From Gordoniibacillus chartarius (GTDB lineage Bacteria; Bacillota; Bacilli; Paenibacillales; NBRC-103111): a stretch of DNA of 64,000 bases. Below the pieces are notes generated by a model. It saw only the letters and a program-made list of their open reading frames with translations. It did no database searches and was not told where the DNA came from. The translations under genes were made by a program, and so were the position numbers. Location: positions 60,588 to 124,587 of the forward strand of contig NZ_JBHLWN010000046.1 in NCBI RefSeq assembly GCF_042432825.1. The letters are read 5' to 3'. This document shows, one piece after another, positions 42,043 to 51,169 of this stretch (position 1 is the stretch's first letter; each line of letters starts with the position of its first letter).

Positions 42043-45000
42043 CTATTGGAGAAGCGATGCATACGGTTCGGCTTGCGTCGGCTTCGATTCGCCGGATTCA
42101 TTATAGGCTGTTATCCGGTAATAACCGTCCCGCTCCTTGGCGAACGAACGGAATTCCGTAGAATTGGAAGGCGTGGAGCCGATCTTCTTAAACGTGCCGT
42201 TTTCCTTGTCGCTATAATAGACGTTATAGCCGACGATGCGATCTTTCGCATTTGCGGGTTTCCAGCTGACAGAGACGCCGGAATTTTGCACCGGCTTCAC
42301 CGTCAACTGCACCGGAGTGGAAGGCGCCGTCTTCGCTTGCTTGCCGGCTCCCGTCGAGCCGCCGTCATTGGACTTATTGCCTGCTGCTGATGATTCGGCA
42401 GCGTCTTCCTGCCCGGCCGCTCCTTCCGGCATAAGCGGATCGGCCCCGGAGCCTTCGCTCTGCGGCAGGAAGAGCGGGTCGATCGGTCCGTCAGGCGATG
42501 CAGGGATGCTCGTCGTAGATTCATTGCCGGCGACATCGACGGCTTTAATCGCGTAGACGACTTGTGTACCGACCGGCGGCGTATCGGTCAGCTTGAGCTC
42601 CGGTCCGGCCGTGACGACTTTTCCCGGCAGCAGGCGGTACGGACCGCGATTGTCGGAGCGGTACAGCCTGTAACCGACAACGTCGGCACTTGGGCTAGCC
42701 TGGAACGAAATTGCGATACCTTCGGCCGATCTGGCCAGAGTCAAGCCGGCTGGCGGAGCCGGTTCCTTGCCGTCATCCGTACGCGGATCCATCTCGGACG
42801 GCGCGTCGCTGTCATAATCAAGCGGCTTGTAGCTGTCGATGGACCGCTGACGATCCGGGGGCAGCTTCGCCATAATGCTCTGAATTTCATCGAGCAGCTG
42901 ATTGATCGGCTTGGCTCGCTTAATGACCGTACGATTCTGTGTCATGTCGTCCGGAGTTGTGGACTGCGCCAAATAGTTTCTGCCGTTGTAGGCGATAATT
43001 CTGGCGCCGACCATGACATCGTCTTGCTCGGTAGGCACGTAATCTTTATTGAAAATGTCGGTAACGGCATGGCCCGACTTCGTCGTCAGCTCGCTTGGCA
43101 GCTTGCCGGACAAATTGGAAACGGTCGCGGAAACGATGCCGTCCGGCTTCTCGAAGCTCTTCGTCTTGAACAGGTCATTGCGTCTCTCGACTGTGACGTT
43201 CATGACCTGCGCCCATATGTTTTTGGCGTGCTCCGTCGAACCGTTCCTCTTGCTGAGCTTATTGACCGGCTGATCATACCCGATCCATACGCCAGTCGTA
43301 ATGTCGGGACTGAAGCCTTCGAACCAGGCGTCCGTATCGTCCTGCGTCGAGCCTGTCTTGCCGACAACGGGAATTTGACCGTAATAAGCGAATTTGGACT
43401 TCAGATCGGTAGCCGTGCCCTCTGTGATGACCGTACGCAGCATATCGGTCATAAGGTAAGCCGTCTGCGGTGAAAACACCGTGTTCGGATTATGCTTGTG
43501 CTCATAAATGATCTTACCGTTCGGATCGGTAATTTTCCTAATCATGTGCGCTTCGTTGAATACGCCTTTGTTGGCGATTGTCGCATACGCATTCGTAAGC
43601 TCCTTCACCGACGTTCCATACTTCAGACCGCCGATAACCCCCGTTTGCGCGCTGTAATCATCTTTATGGATTGACGTTATGCCCATCTTCTTGGCGAAGT
43701 CCCACGCCTGATTGATACCGACGACGTCCAAATACAGCTTGATGGCCGGAATATTGTATGATTGATTCAGTGCCCTGCGCGCCGTAATCAGACCGTGGAA
43801 CTTGTTGTCCCAGTTTTCCGGCAGATGGTAGCCGCCGGAATTTTTGGAGCCGTCCTTGAGAATAACGGGCACGTCGTCGATCACGCTGGCCGGCTGGATG
43901 AGCCCCTTCTCCAGGGCAGGGATGAATGCGGCGATCGGCTTCATCGTCGAGCCTGGCTGGCGAAGCGCCTGTGTGGCATGGTTCAGCTGCTCCACCTGGA
44001 AATCGCGGCCTTCGATCATGCCCAGAATCGCGCTCGTCCGGTTGTCGAGCATGATGGCGCCGACCTGTTCAATTTTCTTAGGATCCTTAGGATCGTTAGG
44101 CAGGAAGTTTTTCGGATTCTCCGCAATGTCGCGCATGGCGTCATAAATCGTCTTATCGATCGTCGTATACACACGGTAGCCGCCGTGCAGCAGTTTCTCG
44201 TGCATCGCATTATAGGCTTCCTTGTAGTCGGCCGCATGCTTGACGGGATCCAGGTCCGGCTTCTGCTGCTTCAATAAAATTTCCGTCGCTTCGCGTTCCG
44301 CTTCGATCATCAGATATGGATATGTATTGTACGCTTTCTCCTGCGGCTTGGCCAGGGAGCCCTTCAGGTCGAAGGCGACCGCCTCGTCATGCTGGCTCGA
44401 GGTAATTTTCCCTTCTTCGAGCATTCGTTTCAGCACGAGCCGCTGCCGTGCTACGGCACGGTTAAAGCCGGCTTGATCGAACTCGCCTTTGCTTGTGAAC
44501 GCCGTATAATTGCTCGGCAGCTGCGGCAATCCGGCGAGGTAAGCCGCTTGCGCCACATTCAGCTTGCTGAGATCGTCGATGTCGAAGATGCCCTTGGCGG
44601 CAGCCTTGACGCCGTACAGGTTGTAGCCGCTTGATCCGTTGCCGTAAGGGATTTTGTTTAAATACGCCAGCAAAATCTCTTCCTTCGACATAAGCCTTTC
44701 CATGCGCATCGCGAGTAAAATTTCTTTGGCTTTCCGTCCCTCGTCGCGGTCCAGAGTCAGGAAGACGCGTCTGGCTAGCTGTTGGGTAATCGTGGAGCCG
44801 CCGGTTTGCACATCGTCTTTCAGCACTTTCTGAAACACCGCCCGCGTAGTAGCCCGAACGTCGATGCCGAAATGCTCGTAGAAGCTGTTATCCTCGATCG
44901 CGAGCACGGCGTCCAGCAGCACCTGCGGGATATCGCTCAGCTTAGCCATCCGGCGGTCTTCATCGGTCCGCAATTGTCCGATGATGGTGTCGTCGGCAAA

Positions 45001-45225
45001 GTGGACGAAGCCGGTGATCGAATTCTCTTCAATGAGCTGCATCATGGACTCGCGGCTGCGGACCGGATCGTCCTTGACCAAAGCCGAGACATAGCCGAAG
45101 GCTGCGCCTCCGCCGACGATGCCGCCGAGCACAATGAAGATGATGAGCCATTTGAAGGTAGCCAGCGTGATGGCTCCGGTCATGCGAACCCATTTTTTCT
45201 TAAAAAATGCCGATATAGTATTCAT
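42043..45225 (-). CDS. Class A penicillin-binding protein with C-terminal fibronectin type III domains
   Basis: A 1060-residue bifunctional cell-wall synthase. After a short cytoplasmic tail and one membrane anchor (about 15-45), a GT51 glycosyltransferase domain (about 75-255; AIEDNSFYEHFGID, GGSTITQQLARRVF, EILLAYLNKIPYG) is followed by a transpeptidase domain (about 400-740; active serine in PGSTMKP, SYN, KTGST). The tail carries a Ser/Pro-rich linker and two fibronectin III-like domains (about 770-860 and 960-1055). ATG 45225 is chosen because AAGGAGG lies 12 bases upstream. It resembles PbpA/PonA-type class A enzymes. Confidence 0.88.
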   Translation of the reverse strand: MNTISAFFKKKWVRMTGAITLATFKWLIIFIVLGGIVGGGAAFGYVSALVKDDPVRSRESMMQLIEENSITGFVHFADDTIIGQLRTDEDRRMAKLSDIPQVLLDAVLAIEDNSFYEHFGIDVRATTRAVFQKVLKDDVQTGGSTITQQLARRVFLTLDRDEGRKAKEILLAMRMERLMSKEEILLAYLNKIPYGNGSSGYNLYGVKAAAKGIFDIDDLSKLNVAQAAYLAGLPQLPSNYTAFTSKGEFDQAGFNRAVARQRLVLKRMLEEGKITSSQHDEAVAFDLKGSLAKPQEKAYNTYPYLMIEAEREATEILLKQQKPDLDPVKHAADYKEAYNAMHEKLLHGGYRVYTTIDKTIYDAMRDIAENPKNFLPNDPKDPKKIEQVGAIMLDNRTSAILGMIEGRDFQVEQLNHATQALRQPGSTMKPIAAFIPALEKGLIQPASVIDDVPVILKDGSKNSGGYHLPENWDNKFHGLITARRALNQSYNIPAIKLYLDVVGINQAWDFAKKMGITSIHKDDYSAQTGVIGGLKYGTSVKELTNAYATIANKGVFNEAHMIRKITDPNGKIIYEHKHNPNTVFSPQTAYLMTDMLRTVITEGTATDLKSKFAYYGQIPVVGKTGSTQDDTDAWFEGFSPDITTGVWIGYDQPVNKLSKRNGSTEHAKNIWAQVMNVTVERRNDLFKTKSFEKPDGIVSATVSNLSGKLPSELTTKSGHAVTDIFNKDYVPTEQDDVMVGARIIAYNGRNYLAQSTTPDDMTQNRTVIKRAKPINQLLDEIQSIMAKLPPDRQRSIDSYKPLDYDSDAPSEMDPRTDDGKEPAPPAGLTLARSAEGIAISFQASPSADVVGYRLYRSDNRGPYRLLPGKVVTAGPELKLTDTPPVGTQVVYAIKAVDVAGNESTTSIPASPDGPIDPLFLPQSEGSGADPLMPEGAAGQEDAAESSAAGNKSNDGGSTGAGKQAKTAPSTPVQLTVKPVQNSGVSVSWKPANAKDRIVGYNVYYSDKENGTFKKIGSTPSNSTEFRSFAKERDGYYRITAYNESGESKPTQAEPYASLLQ

Positions 45226-45259
45226 GAACTCCAAAATCCTCCTTCGAACAACCGTTTCC

Positions 45260-45265
45260 ATTATA
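45260..45265 (-). promoter_or_regulatory. Promoter of the PBP gene, extended -10
   Basis: On the minus strand TGGTATAAT gives an extended -10 with a perfect TATAAT, 35 bases upstream of the PBP start codon. The -35 is weak. Confidence 0.6.
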
Positions 45266-45314
45266 CCATATTCCGTTATATGTGGACATCCGTCGATAGC
45301 GACCGCGGCGACGG

Positions 45315-45343
45315 TTGACAATTGCCGGCGGCTTCTGTAAGAT
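45315..45343 (+). promoter_or_regulatory. SigA promoter of tyrS
   Basis: Perfect TTGACA (45315-45320), 17-base spacer, TAAGAT (45338-45343), immediately before the T-box leader. Confidence 0.75.
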
Positions 45344-45354
45344 AAACAAAAATG

Positions 45355-45651
45355 ATTGCGACGATGGAGAGCAGTAGCGCGTTTGATTTGCCCTCAGAGA
45401 GCCGGTGGATGGTGCGAACCGGCGGCGGCGGACGCAGTGAATTACACTCCGGAGCAGAAGAGGGGAACATCGGATACCGGGAACAGGCAAGATGCGCCCG
45501 CGGTCCGATCAGTAGCTTTTTCCGATTTGCCCACGTTACCGGGCTCCGAGCGAAAGCAGGCGTGTTCCGATATCGATTCGGCAGCGCTGCTTTAATTAGG
45601 GTGGTACCGCGAGAGCAGCCTTCTCGTCCCTTGGGGATGAGAAGGCTTTTT
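45355..45651 (+). ncRNA. T-box riboswitch of tyrS
   Basis: A leader of about 300 bases with the invariant T-box core AGGGTGGTACCGCG at 45598-45611 followed by a terminator (GCCTTCTCGTCC with GGATGAGAAGGC, T5; 45618-45651). Stem I contains GAGAGCC and GGTGCGAACCGG, and the specifier region AGTGAATTACACT contains a TAC tyrosine codon. The TGGT of the T-box would pair with tRNA ending ACCA. Uncharged tRNA-Tyr should stabilise the antiterminator and turn tyrS on. Confidence 0.92.
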
Positions 45652-45687
45652 ATGTTGTCGCGAGATAATACACAAGGAGTGGATGAC

Positions 45688-46944
45688 ATGAGCATTTTGC
45701 AAGAATTGGAGTTCAGAGGTCTGATTAAACAGACAACAGACCGCGAGGAGCTGGAGAAGAAGCTGTCCGAAGGGCGGGTTACGCTGTATGCCGGATTTGA
45801 TCCGACGGCGGACAGTCTCCATGTCGGGCATCTGCTGCCGATCCTTTGCCTTCGCCACTTCCAGCTGGCCGGTCATCGGCCGATTGCCTTGGTCGGGGGC
45901 GGCACCGGTCTGATCGGAGATCCGAGCGGTAAAGCGAACGAGCGGACGCTGAATTCGCCGGAAACGGTTGCGGGGTGGACCGAAAGCCTGCGCAAACAGC
46001 TGTCGCGTTTTCTTTCCTTCGACAGCGGTGACAACGGCGCGATGATGGCGAATAACTATGACTGGTTAAGCAAGCTGGATGTGATCGGTTTCCTGCGGGA
46101 TGTCGGGAAAAATTTCACGGTCAATTACATGCTGGCCAAAGACTCCGTCGACTCGCGGATTGAGAAGGGGATTTCGTTTACCGAATTCAGCTACATGATT
46201 TTGCAGGCTTACGATTTCCTCCAGCTGAACGAAACGCACGGCTGTACGCTTCAGGTAGGCGGCAGCGATCAATGGGGCAACATTACGGCGGGGCTGGAGC
46301 TGATCGGCAAAACGTCGGGCGCGCGCGCGTTCGGCTTGACGATGCCGCTCGTGACCAAGAGCGACGGTCAAAAGTTCGGGAAGTCGGAAGGCGGGGCGGT
46401 CTGGCTTGATCCGGCAAAGACGACTCCGTACCAGTTCTATCAATTCTGGATCAACACAGACGATAACGATGTCGTCAAGTTTCTGAAATATTTCACGTTC
46501 CTGGAGCGGTCGGAGATCGAACGTCTGGAGCAGGAAGTGCGGACGGCGCCGGAGAAGCGGGAAGCGCAGCGCGTGCTGGCCCGGGAAGTAACGGCACTCG
46601 TTCACGGACAGGCGGCACTGGAAAGCGCCATGAACATTACCAAAGCGCTCTTTGACGGAAGCGTCGGCGAGCTGACGGCGGCGGAAATCGAAGAGGCGTT
46701 CAAGGATGAGCCGTCAACGGAGCTGGCGGACGAGCCGATTGCGCTCGTCGACCTGCTGATTACGGCGAAGGCAGCCTCGTCCAAGCGCGAAGCGCGGGAA
46801 TTTATCGAGAAGGGCGCCGTAGCGGTAAACGGCAACAAAATGACGGAGCTTGATGCCGTACTCCGTGCGGAAGACCGTATCGAAGGCAAATATCTCGTCC
46901 TGCGCCGCGGCAAGAAAAATTACTACCTGATTCGTTTCAAATAA
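45688..46944 (+). CDS. tyrS: Tyrosyl-tRNA synthetase
   Basis: A 418-residue class I aminoacyl-tRNA synthetase. It has the HVGH form of the HIGH motif (DSLHVGHLLP), KFGKS in place of KMSKS, the tyrosine-binding YDWL region and GGSDQWGNI, and a C-terminal S4-like RNA-binding domain (from about residue 350). ATG 45688 follows AAGGAGTGG by five bases. Regulation is by the tyrosine T-box leader upstream. It is convergent with rpsD, separated by a two-way terminator. Confidence 0.95.
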   Translation: MSILQELEFRGLIKQTTDREELEKKLSEGRVTLYAGFDPTADSLHVGHLLPILCLRHFQLAGHRPIALVGGGTGLIGDPSGKANERTLNSPETVAGWTESLRKQLSRFLSFDSGDNGAMMANNYDWLSKLDVIGFLRDVGKNFTVNYMLAKDSVDSRIEKGISFTEFSYMILQAYDFLQLNETHGCTLQVGGSDQWGNITAGLELIGKTSGARAFGLTMPLVTKSDGQKFGKSEGGAVWLDPAKTTPYQFYQFWINTDDNDVVKFLKYFTFLERSEIERLEQEVRTAPEKREAQRVLAREVTALVHGQAALESAMNITKALFDGSVGELTAAEIEEAFKDEPSTELADEPIALVDLLITAKAASSKREAREFIEKGAVAVNGNKMTELDAVLRAEDRIEGKYLVLRRGKKNYYLIRFK

Positions 46945-46953
46945 CATACACAC

Positions 46954-46992
46954 AAAAAAATCCCCCTGGATCTGAGATCCAAGGGGGATTTT
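46954..46992. terminator. Bidirectional terminator between tyrS and rpsD
   Basis: AATCCCCC-TGGATC pairs with GATCCA-AGGGGGATT (arms about 46959-46972 and 46976-46990) with one bulge, flanked by A run and T run, so it works on both strands. Confidence 0.85.
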
Positions 46993-46999
46993 CATCTGA

Positions 47000-47599
47000 T
47001 TATCGGCTGTAGAACTCGACGATTTGCTTCTCGTCAATGTCTTGGGAGAGCTCTGCGCGCTCAGGAAGACGGACGTAACGGCCTTCCATAGCTTGCTCGT
47101 TGAACTCGAGGTATGCAGGAACGTGATGACGGTTAGCAACAGCTTCTTTGATCGAAGTCAGGTTGCGGCTTCTTTCGCGAAGACCGACAACGTCGCCAGT
47201 CGATACGATGTAGGAAGCGATGTCAACCTTCTTGCCGTTAACGGTAACGTGACCGTGGGAAACGAGCTGGCGAGCGCCGGCGCGAGTGTTCGCGAAGCCA
47301 AGGCGGTATACCAGGTTGTCCAAACGGCTTTCGAGCAGGAACATGAAGTTCTCACCGGATTTGCCGGCCATCTTGGAAGCTTTCACGAAGAGGTTGTGGA
47401 ACTGCTTCTCGCCGAGACCGTACATGTGGCGAAGCTTTTGCTTCTCTTGCAGCTGTACGCCGTAACCGCTCAGCTTCTTGCGTTGGCCCGGGCCGTGCTG
47501 GCCTGGAGGGAAAGGACGCTTCAATTCTTTACCTGTGCCGCTAAGGGAGATGCCGAGGCGGCGGCTTAACTTAAATTTAGGGCCTGTATAACGTGCCAT
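47000..47599 (-). CDS. rpsD: 30S ribosomal protein S4
   Basis: A 199-residue ribosomal protein S4. It has the N-terminal ARYTGPKFKLSRRLG, GPGQ-rich basic region, and the S4 RNA-binding fold (RLDNLVYRLGFANTRAGARQLVSHGHVTVNG, broken here at the conserved Arg-rich turn). It nucleates assembly of the 30S body and, in Firmicutes, represses its own mRNA through a leader RNA. It stands alone with its own SigA promoter and a leader of about 200 bases, as in B. subtilis, where rpsD also neighbours tyrS and dgcP. Confidence 0.96.
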   Translation of the reverse strand: MARYTGPKFKLSRRLGISLSGTGKELKRPFPPGQHGPGQRKKLSGYGVQLQEKQKLRHMYGLGEKQFHNLFVKASKMAGKSGENFMFLLESRLDNLVYRLGFANTRAGARQLVSHGHVTVNGKKVDIASYIVSTGDVVGLRERSRNLTSIKEAVANRHHVPAYLEFNEQAMEGRYVRLPERAELSQDIDEKQIVEFYSR

Positions 47600-47805
47600 G
47601 TGCGATACGCACTCCTTTTAATTGTAAGTTTGGGTGAGCGATGCTGTTGGTGAACGCTCGTGCCCGATACGACTCCGCAGCAATGCCGGATTGGAGGCCG
47701 GCAGCGCCAAACGGGAATGTAATTCAGCCGCTGTCCCGTCTGGAGTGTATCAGAGAGGGTGAAACACGCAGTCCTTCACCGTGTCTTGGTAGTACTCGAC
47801 TTCTA
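47600..47805 (-). promoter_or_regulatory. Candidate S4 autoregulatory leader of rpsD
   Basis: About 200 bases of untranslated leader lie between the promoter and the rpsD start. GC-rich segments can form several hairpins (for example around GCCGGATTGGAGGCCGGC at 47689-47706). Firmicute rpsD mRNAs carry an S4-binding leader, so this is the likely site, but I have not matched it to the motif base by base. Confidence 0.45.
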
Positions 47806-47834
47806 ATTTTATAAAATACGATGTTAGGTGTCAA
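47806..47834 (-). promoter_or_regulatory. SigA promoter of rpsD
   Basis: On the minus strand TTGACA (plus-strand 47829-47834), a 17-base spacer and TAAAAT (47806-47811), a near-perfect vegetative promoter. Confidence 0.8.
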
Positions 47835-47959
47835 GTAAAAACAATTTAACGGTGCAACGATACCAAAAACATAGTATAGTAGTAGTAGGTGTTTAGACCC
47901 TCGGAATAAGCGGACTTCCTGCTATCTTATCCAAGGAGTCGACAAAGGAGAACGTTCGT

Positions 47960-49738
47960 ATGACCAATACACATCATGAAGCTCCTAAGATAGATACGTA
48001 CACCCTGCCGCCGCTCGGTTCCGAATTACAGCAGATCCGGCAGACGCTGCGCAGCGGCTTTGCATATTACGTTCAACAGCTCGGCGAACAGGCGATTCCT
48101 TTCGCGGACCGTTTGGTATTAACGACAGAGCCGAACGAATGCGCAGTCGGAGCCGGCTTCTGCCTTGAGCTTTATACCAATAACGGACAATGGGCAGGAA
48201 AGCTGTGCTTTCCTCCCGGCGTCACCGATTCGTCGCAGCGCAAATTCATTGCCGTTGCGTTTGTTCAGTCGTGCCAGCTGGCGCTTCTGCAGAGCGAGAA
48301 GCTGGAACAGGCCAATCGCCAGATGGATGCTTACAAAGAGTCCAGACGTCATGAAATGCTGTTTCTTTCGGCTAAGAAACTGCACGACAAAATCGATGTC
48401 GACAGCGTCCTTCAGGAAGTGATGTCCAGCATTCAGAGCGTATATCCGCAAGTTCGTGCCGAGCTGTTGTTGTCGCAGGATAATCCGACGACACAAGTTC
48501 CGGTCAAGCTGCTTTCGTTCGAGGATCCGGAAAACGACATTTGTACGCGTGCGTTCATGGAAGGACAATTGATCTACGTAGCCAGAGACGACGAGAACGG
48601 CATACCTTGCTCGCAGCTCGCGGCTCCATTGACGGGGAAGCAAGGGGTATACGGAATCCTTCACCTTGTAACGCCGAACGACTGCTTCGATTCCACCGAC
48701 CTGCAGTTTATTTCGATGCTGGCCGACATTGCGGGCAATGCATTCGAGAACGCGAAGCTGTACGAGCAGTCCAACCTGCTTATTACCGAGTTGAGACTGA
48801 TTAACGAAATTACGAAGCGGTTGAATCAGAGCTTAAGCTTGAACGAAATATTTCATTATGCTTCGACCGAGCTATGCAAAGTGTTTCATGCCGACTGCTG
48901 CTGCATTTTGCAAGCTGACGAGGCGAACCGTCAATTTATCGTCAAGGCGGGTACGCTGCCGGAACTGTTTCACGAACAGTATCCGATCGATCAGGACTAT
49001 TCCGGAATCGTATTCGCTACCAATGAACCGGTTATCGTATCGGATTACGAGACTGGACGCAAAGTGCCTTCGCGACTTATGGAGGTCACGGGCGCGCGTT
49101 CACTCATATCCGCTCCGATTACAGTTAAAGGGCAAGTGATTGGTTTAATTCATGTTACGCATCACCGTCCGAACTTTTTCTCCTATGAGAATTTCAAGCT
49201 GCTGCAAGTGCTGTCCGTCCACATCGGATTAGCCATGTCGAATGCATCTTTGCATGCAGAGGTTCAGCGTATGGTCATCACCGACCGTCTGACGAGCTTG
49301 TATGTACGGCATTATTTGGATGAGCAGGTGAATGTGCTGCAGAAAAAAGATTACTGCGGATCGCTCATTCTCGTCGATGTGGACCACTTCAAAAGGGTGA
49401 ACGATACGTTCGGACACCAGGTCGGCGATAAAATTCTTATTCTTGTTAGTTCCATAATCAAGACGAGTATCCGCGACAGCGATATCGCAGCCCGCTGGGG
49501 CGGGGAAGAGCTGGCCGTTTATTTGCCGCAGGTCGGACGCGATCAGGCCGTTCGCATAGCCGAGCGCATCCGGCAGCGGGTCAGCACGGAGACGGAGCCG
49601 CAAGTTACGGTGTCCTGCGGGGTATCGGATTGGAACTGGGAAGATGAGAAAATTAGTGTGGAGTCGCTCGTCTATAGAGCGGATATGGCTCTATACGAAG
49701 CGAAACACGGCGGCCGCAATCAAGTAAAGGTCGGTTAA
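47960..49738 (+). CDS. dgcP: Diguanylate cyclase DgcP-like (GAF-GGDEF)
   Basis: A 592-residue soluble protein. Two GAF-like sensor domains (about 135-265 and 275-420) precede a GGDEF domain (about 430-590). The active site is GGEEL at 514-518 with metal motif VDVDHFKRVNDTFGHQVGD intact. An RxxD (RDSD) lies five residues upstream, the product-inhibition site. It makes c-di-GMP from GTP. Its place next to rpsD and tyrS matches B. subtilis DgcP (YtrP). The GGEEL variant with Leu for Phe is compatible with activity. The c-di-GMP riboswitch at 34359 is a possible target. Confidence 0.88.
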   Translation: MTNTHHEAPKIDTYTLPPLGSELQQIRQTLRSGFAYYVQQLGEQAIPFADRLVLTTEPNECAVGAGFCLELYTNNGQWAGKLCFPPGVTDSSQRKFIAVAFVQSCQLALLQSEKLEQANRQMDAYKESRRHEMLFLSAKKLHDKIDVDSVLQEVMSSIQSVYPQVRAELLLSQDNPTTQVPVKLLSFEDPENDICTRAFMEGQLIYVARDDENGIPCSQLAAPLTGKQGVYGILHLVTPNDCFDSTDLQFISMLADIAGNAFENAKLYEQSNLLITELRLINEITKRLNQSLSLNEIFHYASTELCKVFHADCCCILQADEANRQFIVKAGTLPELFHEQYPIDQDYSGIVFATNEPVIVSDYETGRKVPSRLMEVTGARSLISAPITVKGQVIGLIHVTHHRPNFFSYENFKLLQVLSVHIGLAMSNASLHAEVQRMVITDRLTSLYVRHYLDEQVNVLQKKDYCGSLILVDVDHFKRVNDTFGHQVGDKILILVSSIIKTSIRDSDIAARWGGEELAVYLPQVGRDQAVRIAERIRQRVSTETEPQVTVSCGVSDWNWEDEKISVESLVYRADMALYEAKHGGRNQVKVG

Positions 49739-49824
49739 CCGAAAGCCGGCGCTGCCGGATGAAGCGAGCCTATTCAGGAAAAGCTACTTGCGTAAAGCCT
49801 GATCCCAGAAAGGTAGATTTACGT

Positions 49825-50685
49825 ATGGGCGATCACGTTTCCTTAGGTCATCGAGCATCCGCGGCGGCCGGCTTTGTGTTGATTTGGATCGGTATCGGCT
49901 TGTCCGGTTGTGCCGTCGCTGGAGAACCGGCGGGTGCCGACGATCTGGCCGGCACTGCAATTCGCTCTATCATCGAGGCGAAGGAGCTCGTATATCAAGG
50001 AGTTTCGAGTACGAGCGTGAATGGTCACGCGCTTCCGACATCCCCGTCCTTTGCGGGGACGGTGACCAGCGGGCAGCGTTTAGTGCTGGAAATAAGACCC
50101 GACGCGGCGGCCAATGGAACGAGAGAAGAAACGGTATATACGCGAGGCAGCGCCGGGGTTTGGACGACGGAAAATAATGCGGAGAACAGCGGACTCACGA
50201 TGCTGAACTGGAACCCGCTTCCATGGCTGGAGCAGCTGCCGCAAGTAAAGAGGCAGGCTGCCCTTGACGCCAAGCAATCTGACGCAGAGACGAGAGCGGT
50301 CACGATTGCACTGGAGTCCTCCGAGGTCAAGCGGCTCGTGACCGATGAGCTGACACGGGAGCGCAACGGATTGGAAGCTAAGCTCTTGGCGGAACGGAAC
50401 GCGGTGCCTCAGGGCTTGAGCGCCGCACAGGCGGCGGCTCGCGATGCGGCTATGACGGAGGCTGCACAGGCTGCGATCCGGCGTTTGGACGAGTCTCTAG
50501 GCGGTCTGCAGGCGGAAGGGACAATCACGCTATGGCTGGATCGGACCAATCATCGCCCTAATAAGCTGACGCTGAACACGAAACTGCGCTACCCGAGCGG
50601 GGATCGAACGGTGGAGGAGAATACGGTTACAAGTTATACGTTCGAAGAGGAACGCAAGGATACGATGCTTCCGTCTACCTCATAA
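49825..50685 (+). CDS. Predicted lipoprotein of unknown function
   Basis: A 286-residue protein with a lipoprotein signal peptide: basic start, hydrophobic core and lipobox LSGCA near residue 27. The mature part is rich in Ala, Thr and Glu. It has a coiled-coil stretch (about 165-230, VTDELTRERNGLEAKLLAERN...) and a C-terminal beta-rich end (ITLWLDRTNHRPNKLTLNTKLRY) of the type seen in outer-face lipoproteins. ATG 49825 has AGAAAGG about eight bases upstream; the ATG at 49759 would put 22 extra residues before the signal. It follows dgcP by 86 bases. Confidence 0.68.
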   Translation: MGDHVSLGHRASAAAGFVLIWIGIGLSGCAVAGEPAGADDLAGTAIRSIIEAKELVYQGVSSTSVNGHALPTSPSFAGTVTSGQRLVLEIRPDAAANGTREETVYTRGSAGVWTTENNAENSGLTMLNWNPLPWLEQLPQVKRQAALDAKQSDAETRAVTIALESSEVKRLVTDELTRERNGLEAKLLAERNAVPQGLSAAQAAARDAAMTEAAQAAIRRLDESLGGLQAEGTITLWLDRTNHRPNKLTLNTKLRYPSGDRTVEENTVTSYTFEEERKDTMLPSTS

Positions 50686-50760
50686 GTTTGTGTTGCGCTC
50701 AGGTGTGGAACCGGAGTATCATAGAGCTAGATCAGTTCCATTTTTAGGAGGAATGTACCC

Positions 50761-51009
50761 ATGACATCTGCCAACAATGCTGCAATCGTAGAAATTTCCC
50801 AAACGGCGAACAAATTCCGTTCTTCGATCGTTCTTCAATACGACAATAAGTATATTGATGTAAAGAGCATCCTCGGTCTATTCACAACTCTGACGTCCGC
50901 AGGACAATATAACCTGCATGTACACGGTCCGGATGCCGACGAGGCGAAAGCGTCGATGGCGCAAGTGTTTGAAAAGCATGGCCTGGCCGTTAACGTCGTC
51001 AGCGAGTAA
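50761..51009 (+). CDS. HPr-like regulatory protein lacking the phosphocarrier histidine
   Basis: An 82-residue HPr-fold protein. Residues 14-75 align with HPr (QTANKFRSSIVLQYDNKYIDVKSILGLFTTL, then GPDADEAKASMAQVFE). The regulatory Ser46 position is kept in KSILGL. The N-terminal HARP active site is gone: the aligned position of His15 is Asn5 and Arg17 is Ala. It cannot carry phosphate from enzyme I but could be phosphorylated by HPr kinase and bind CcpA, as Crh does. AGGAGG precedes ATG 50761. It is monocistronic with a hairpin terminator. Confidence 0.78.
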   Translation: MTSANNAAIVEISQTANKFRSSIVLQYDNKYIDVKSILGLFTTLTSAGQYNLHVHGPDADEAKASMAQVFEKHGLAVNVVSE

Positions 51010-51028
51010 TACTCAGCGTCAGAATACG

Positions 51029-51059
51029 ACGCCCCCGCTTGCGAAGCGGCGGGCGTTTT
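51029..51059 (+). terminator. Terminator after the HPr-like gene
   Basis: ACGCCC-CCGCTT pairs with AAGCGGCGGGCGT (one bulged base) around GCG, followed by TTTT. Confidence 0.65.
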
Positions 51060-51169
51060 GCTATGTTCCGGATGCGTCTCGTCCTGCCAGAGGTTCGTAT
51101 CTTGTAACTTGTCTTCATTTGGTCTAATATTAGAGTAGGTTCATGGATATAAGCGTGAGGGGGAGTTCG

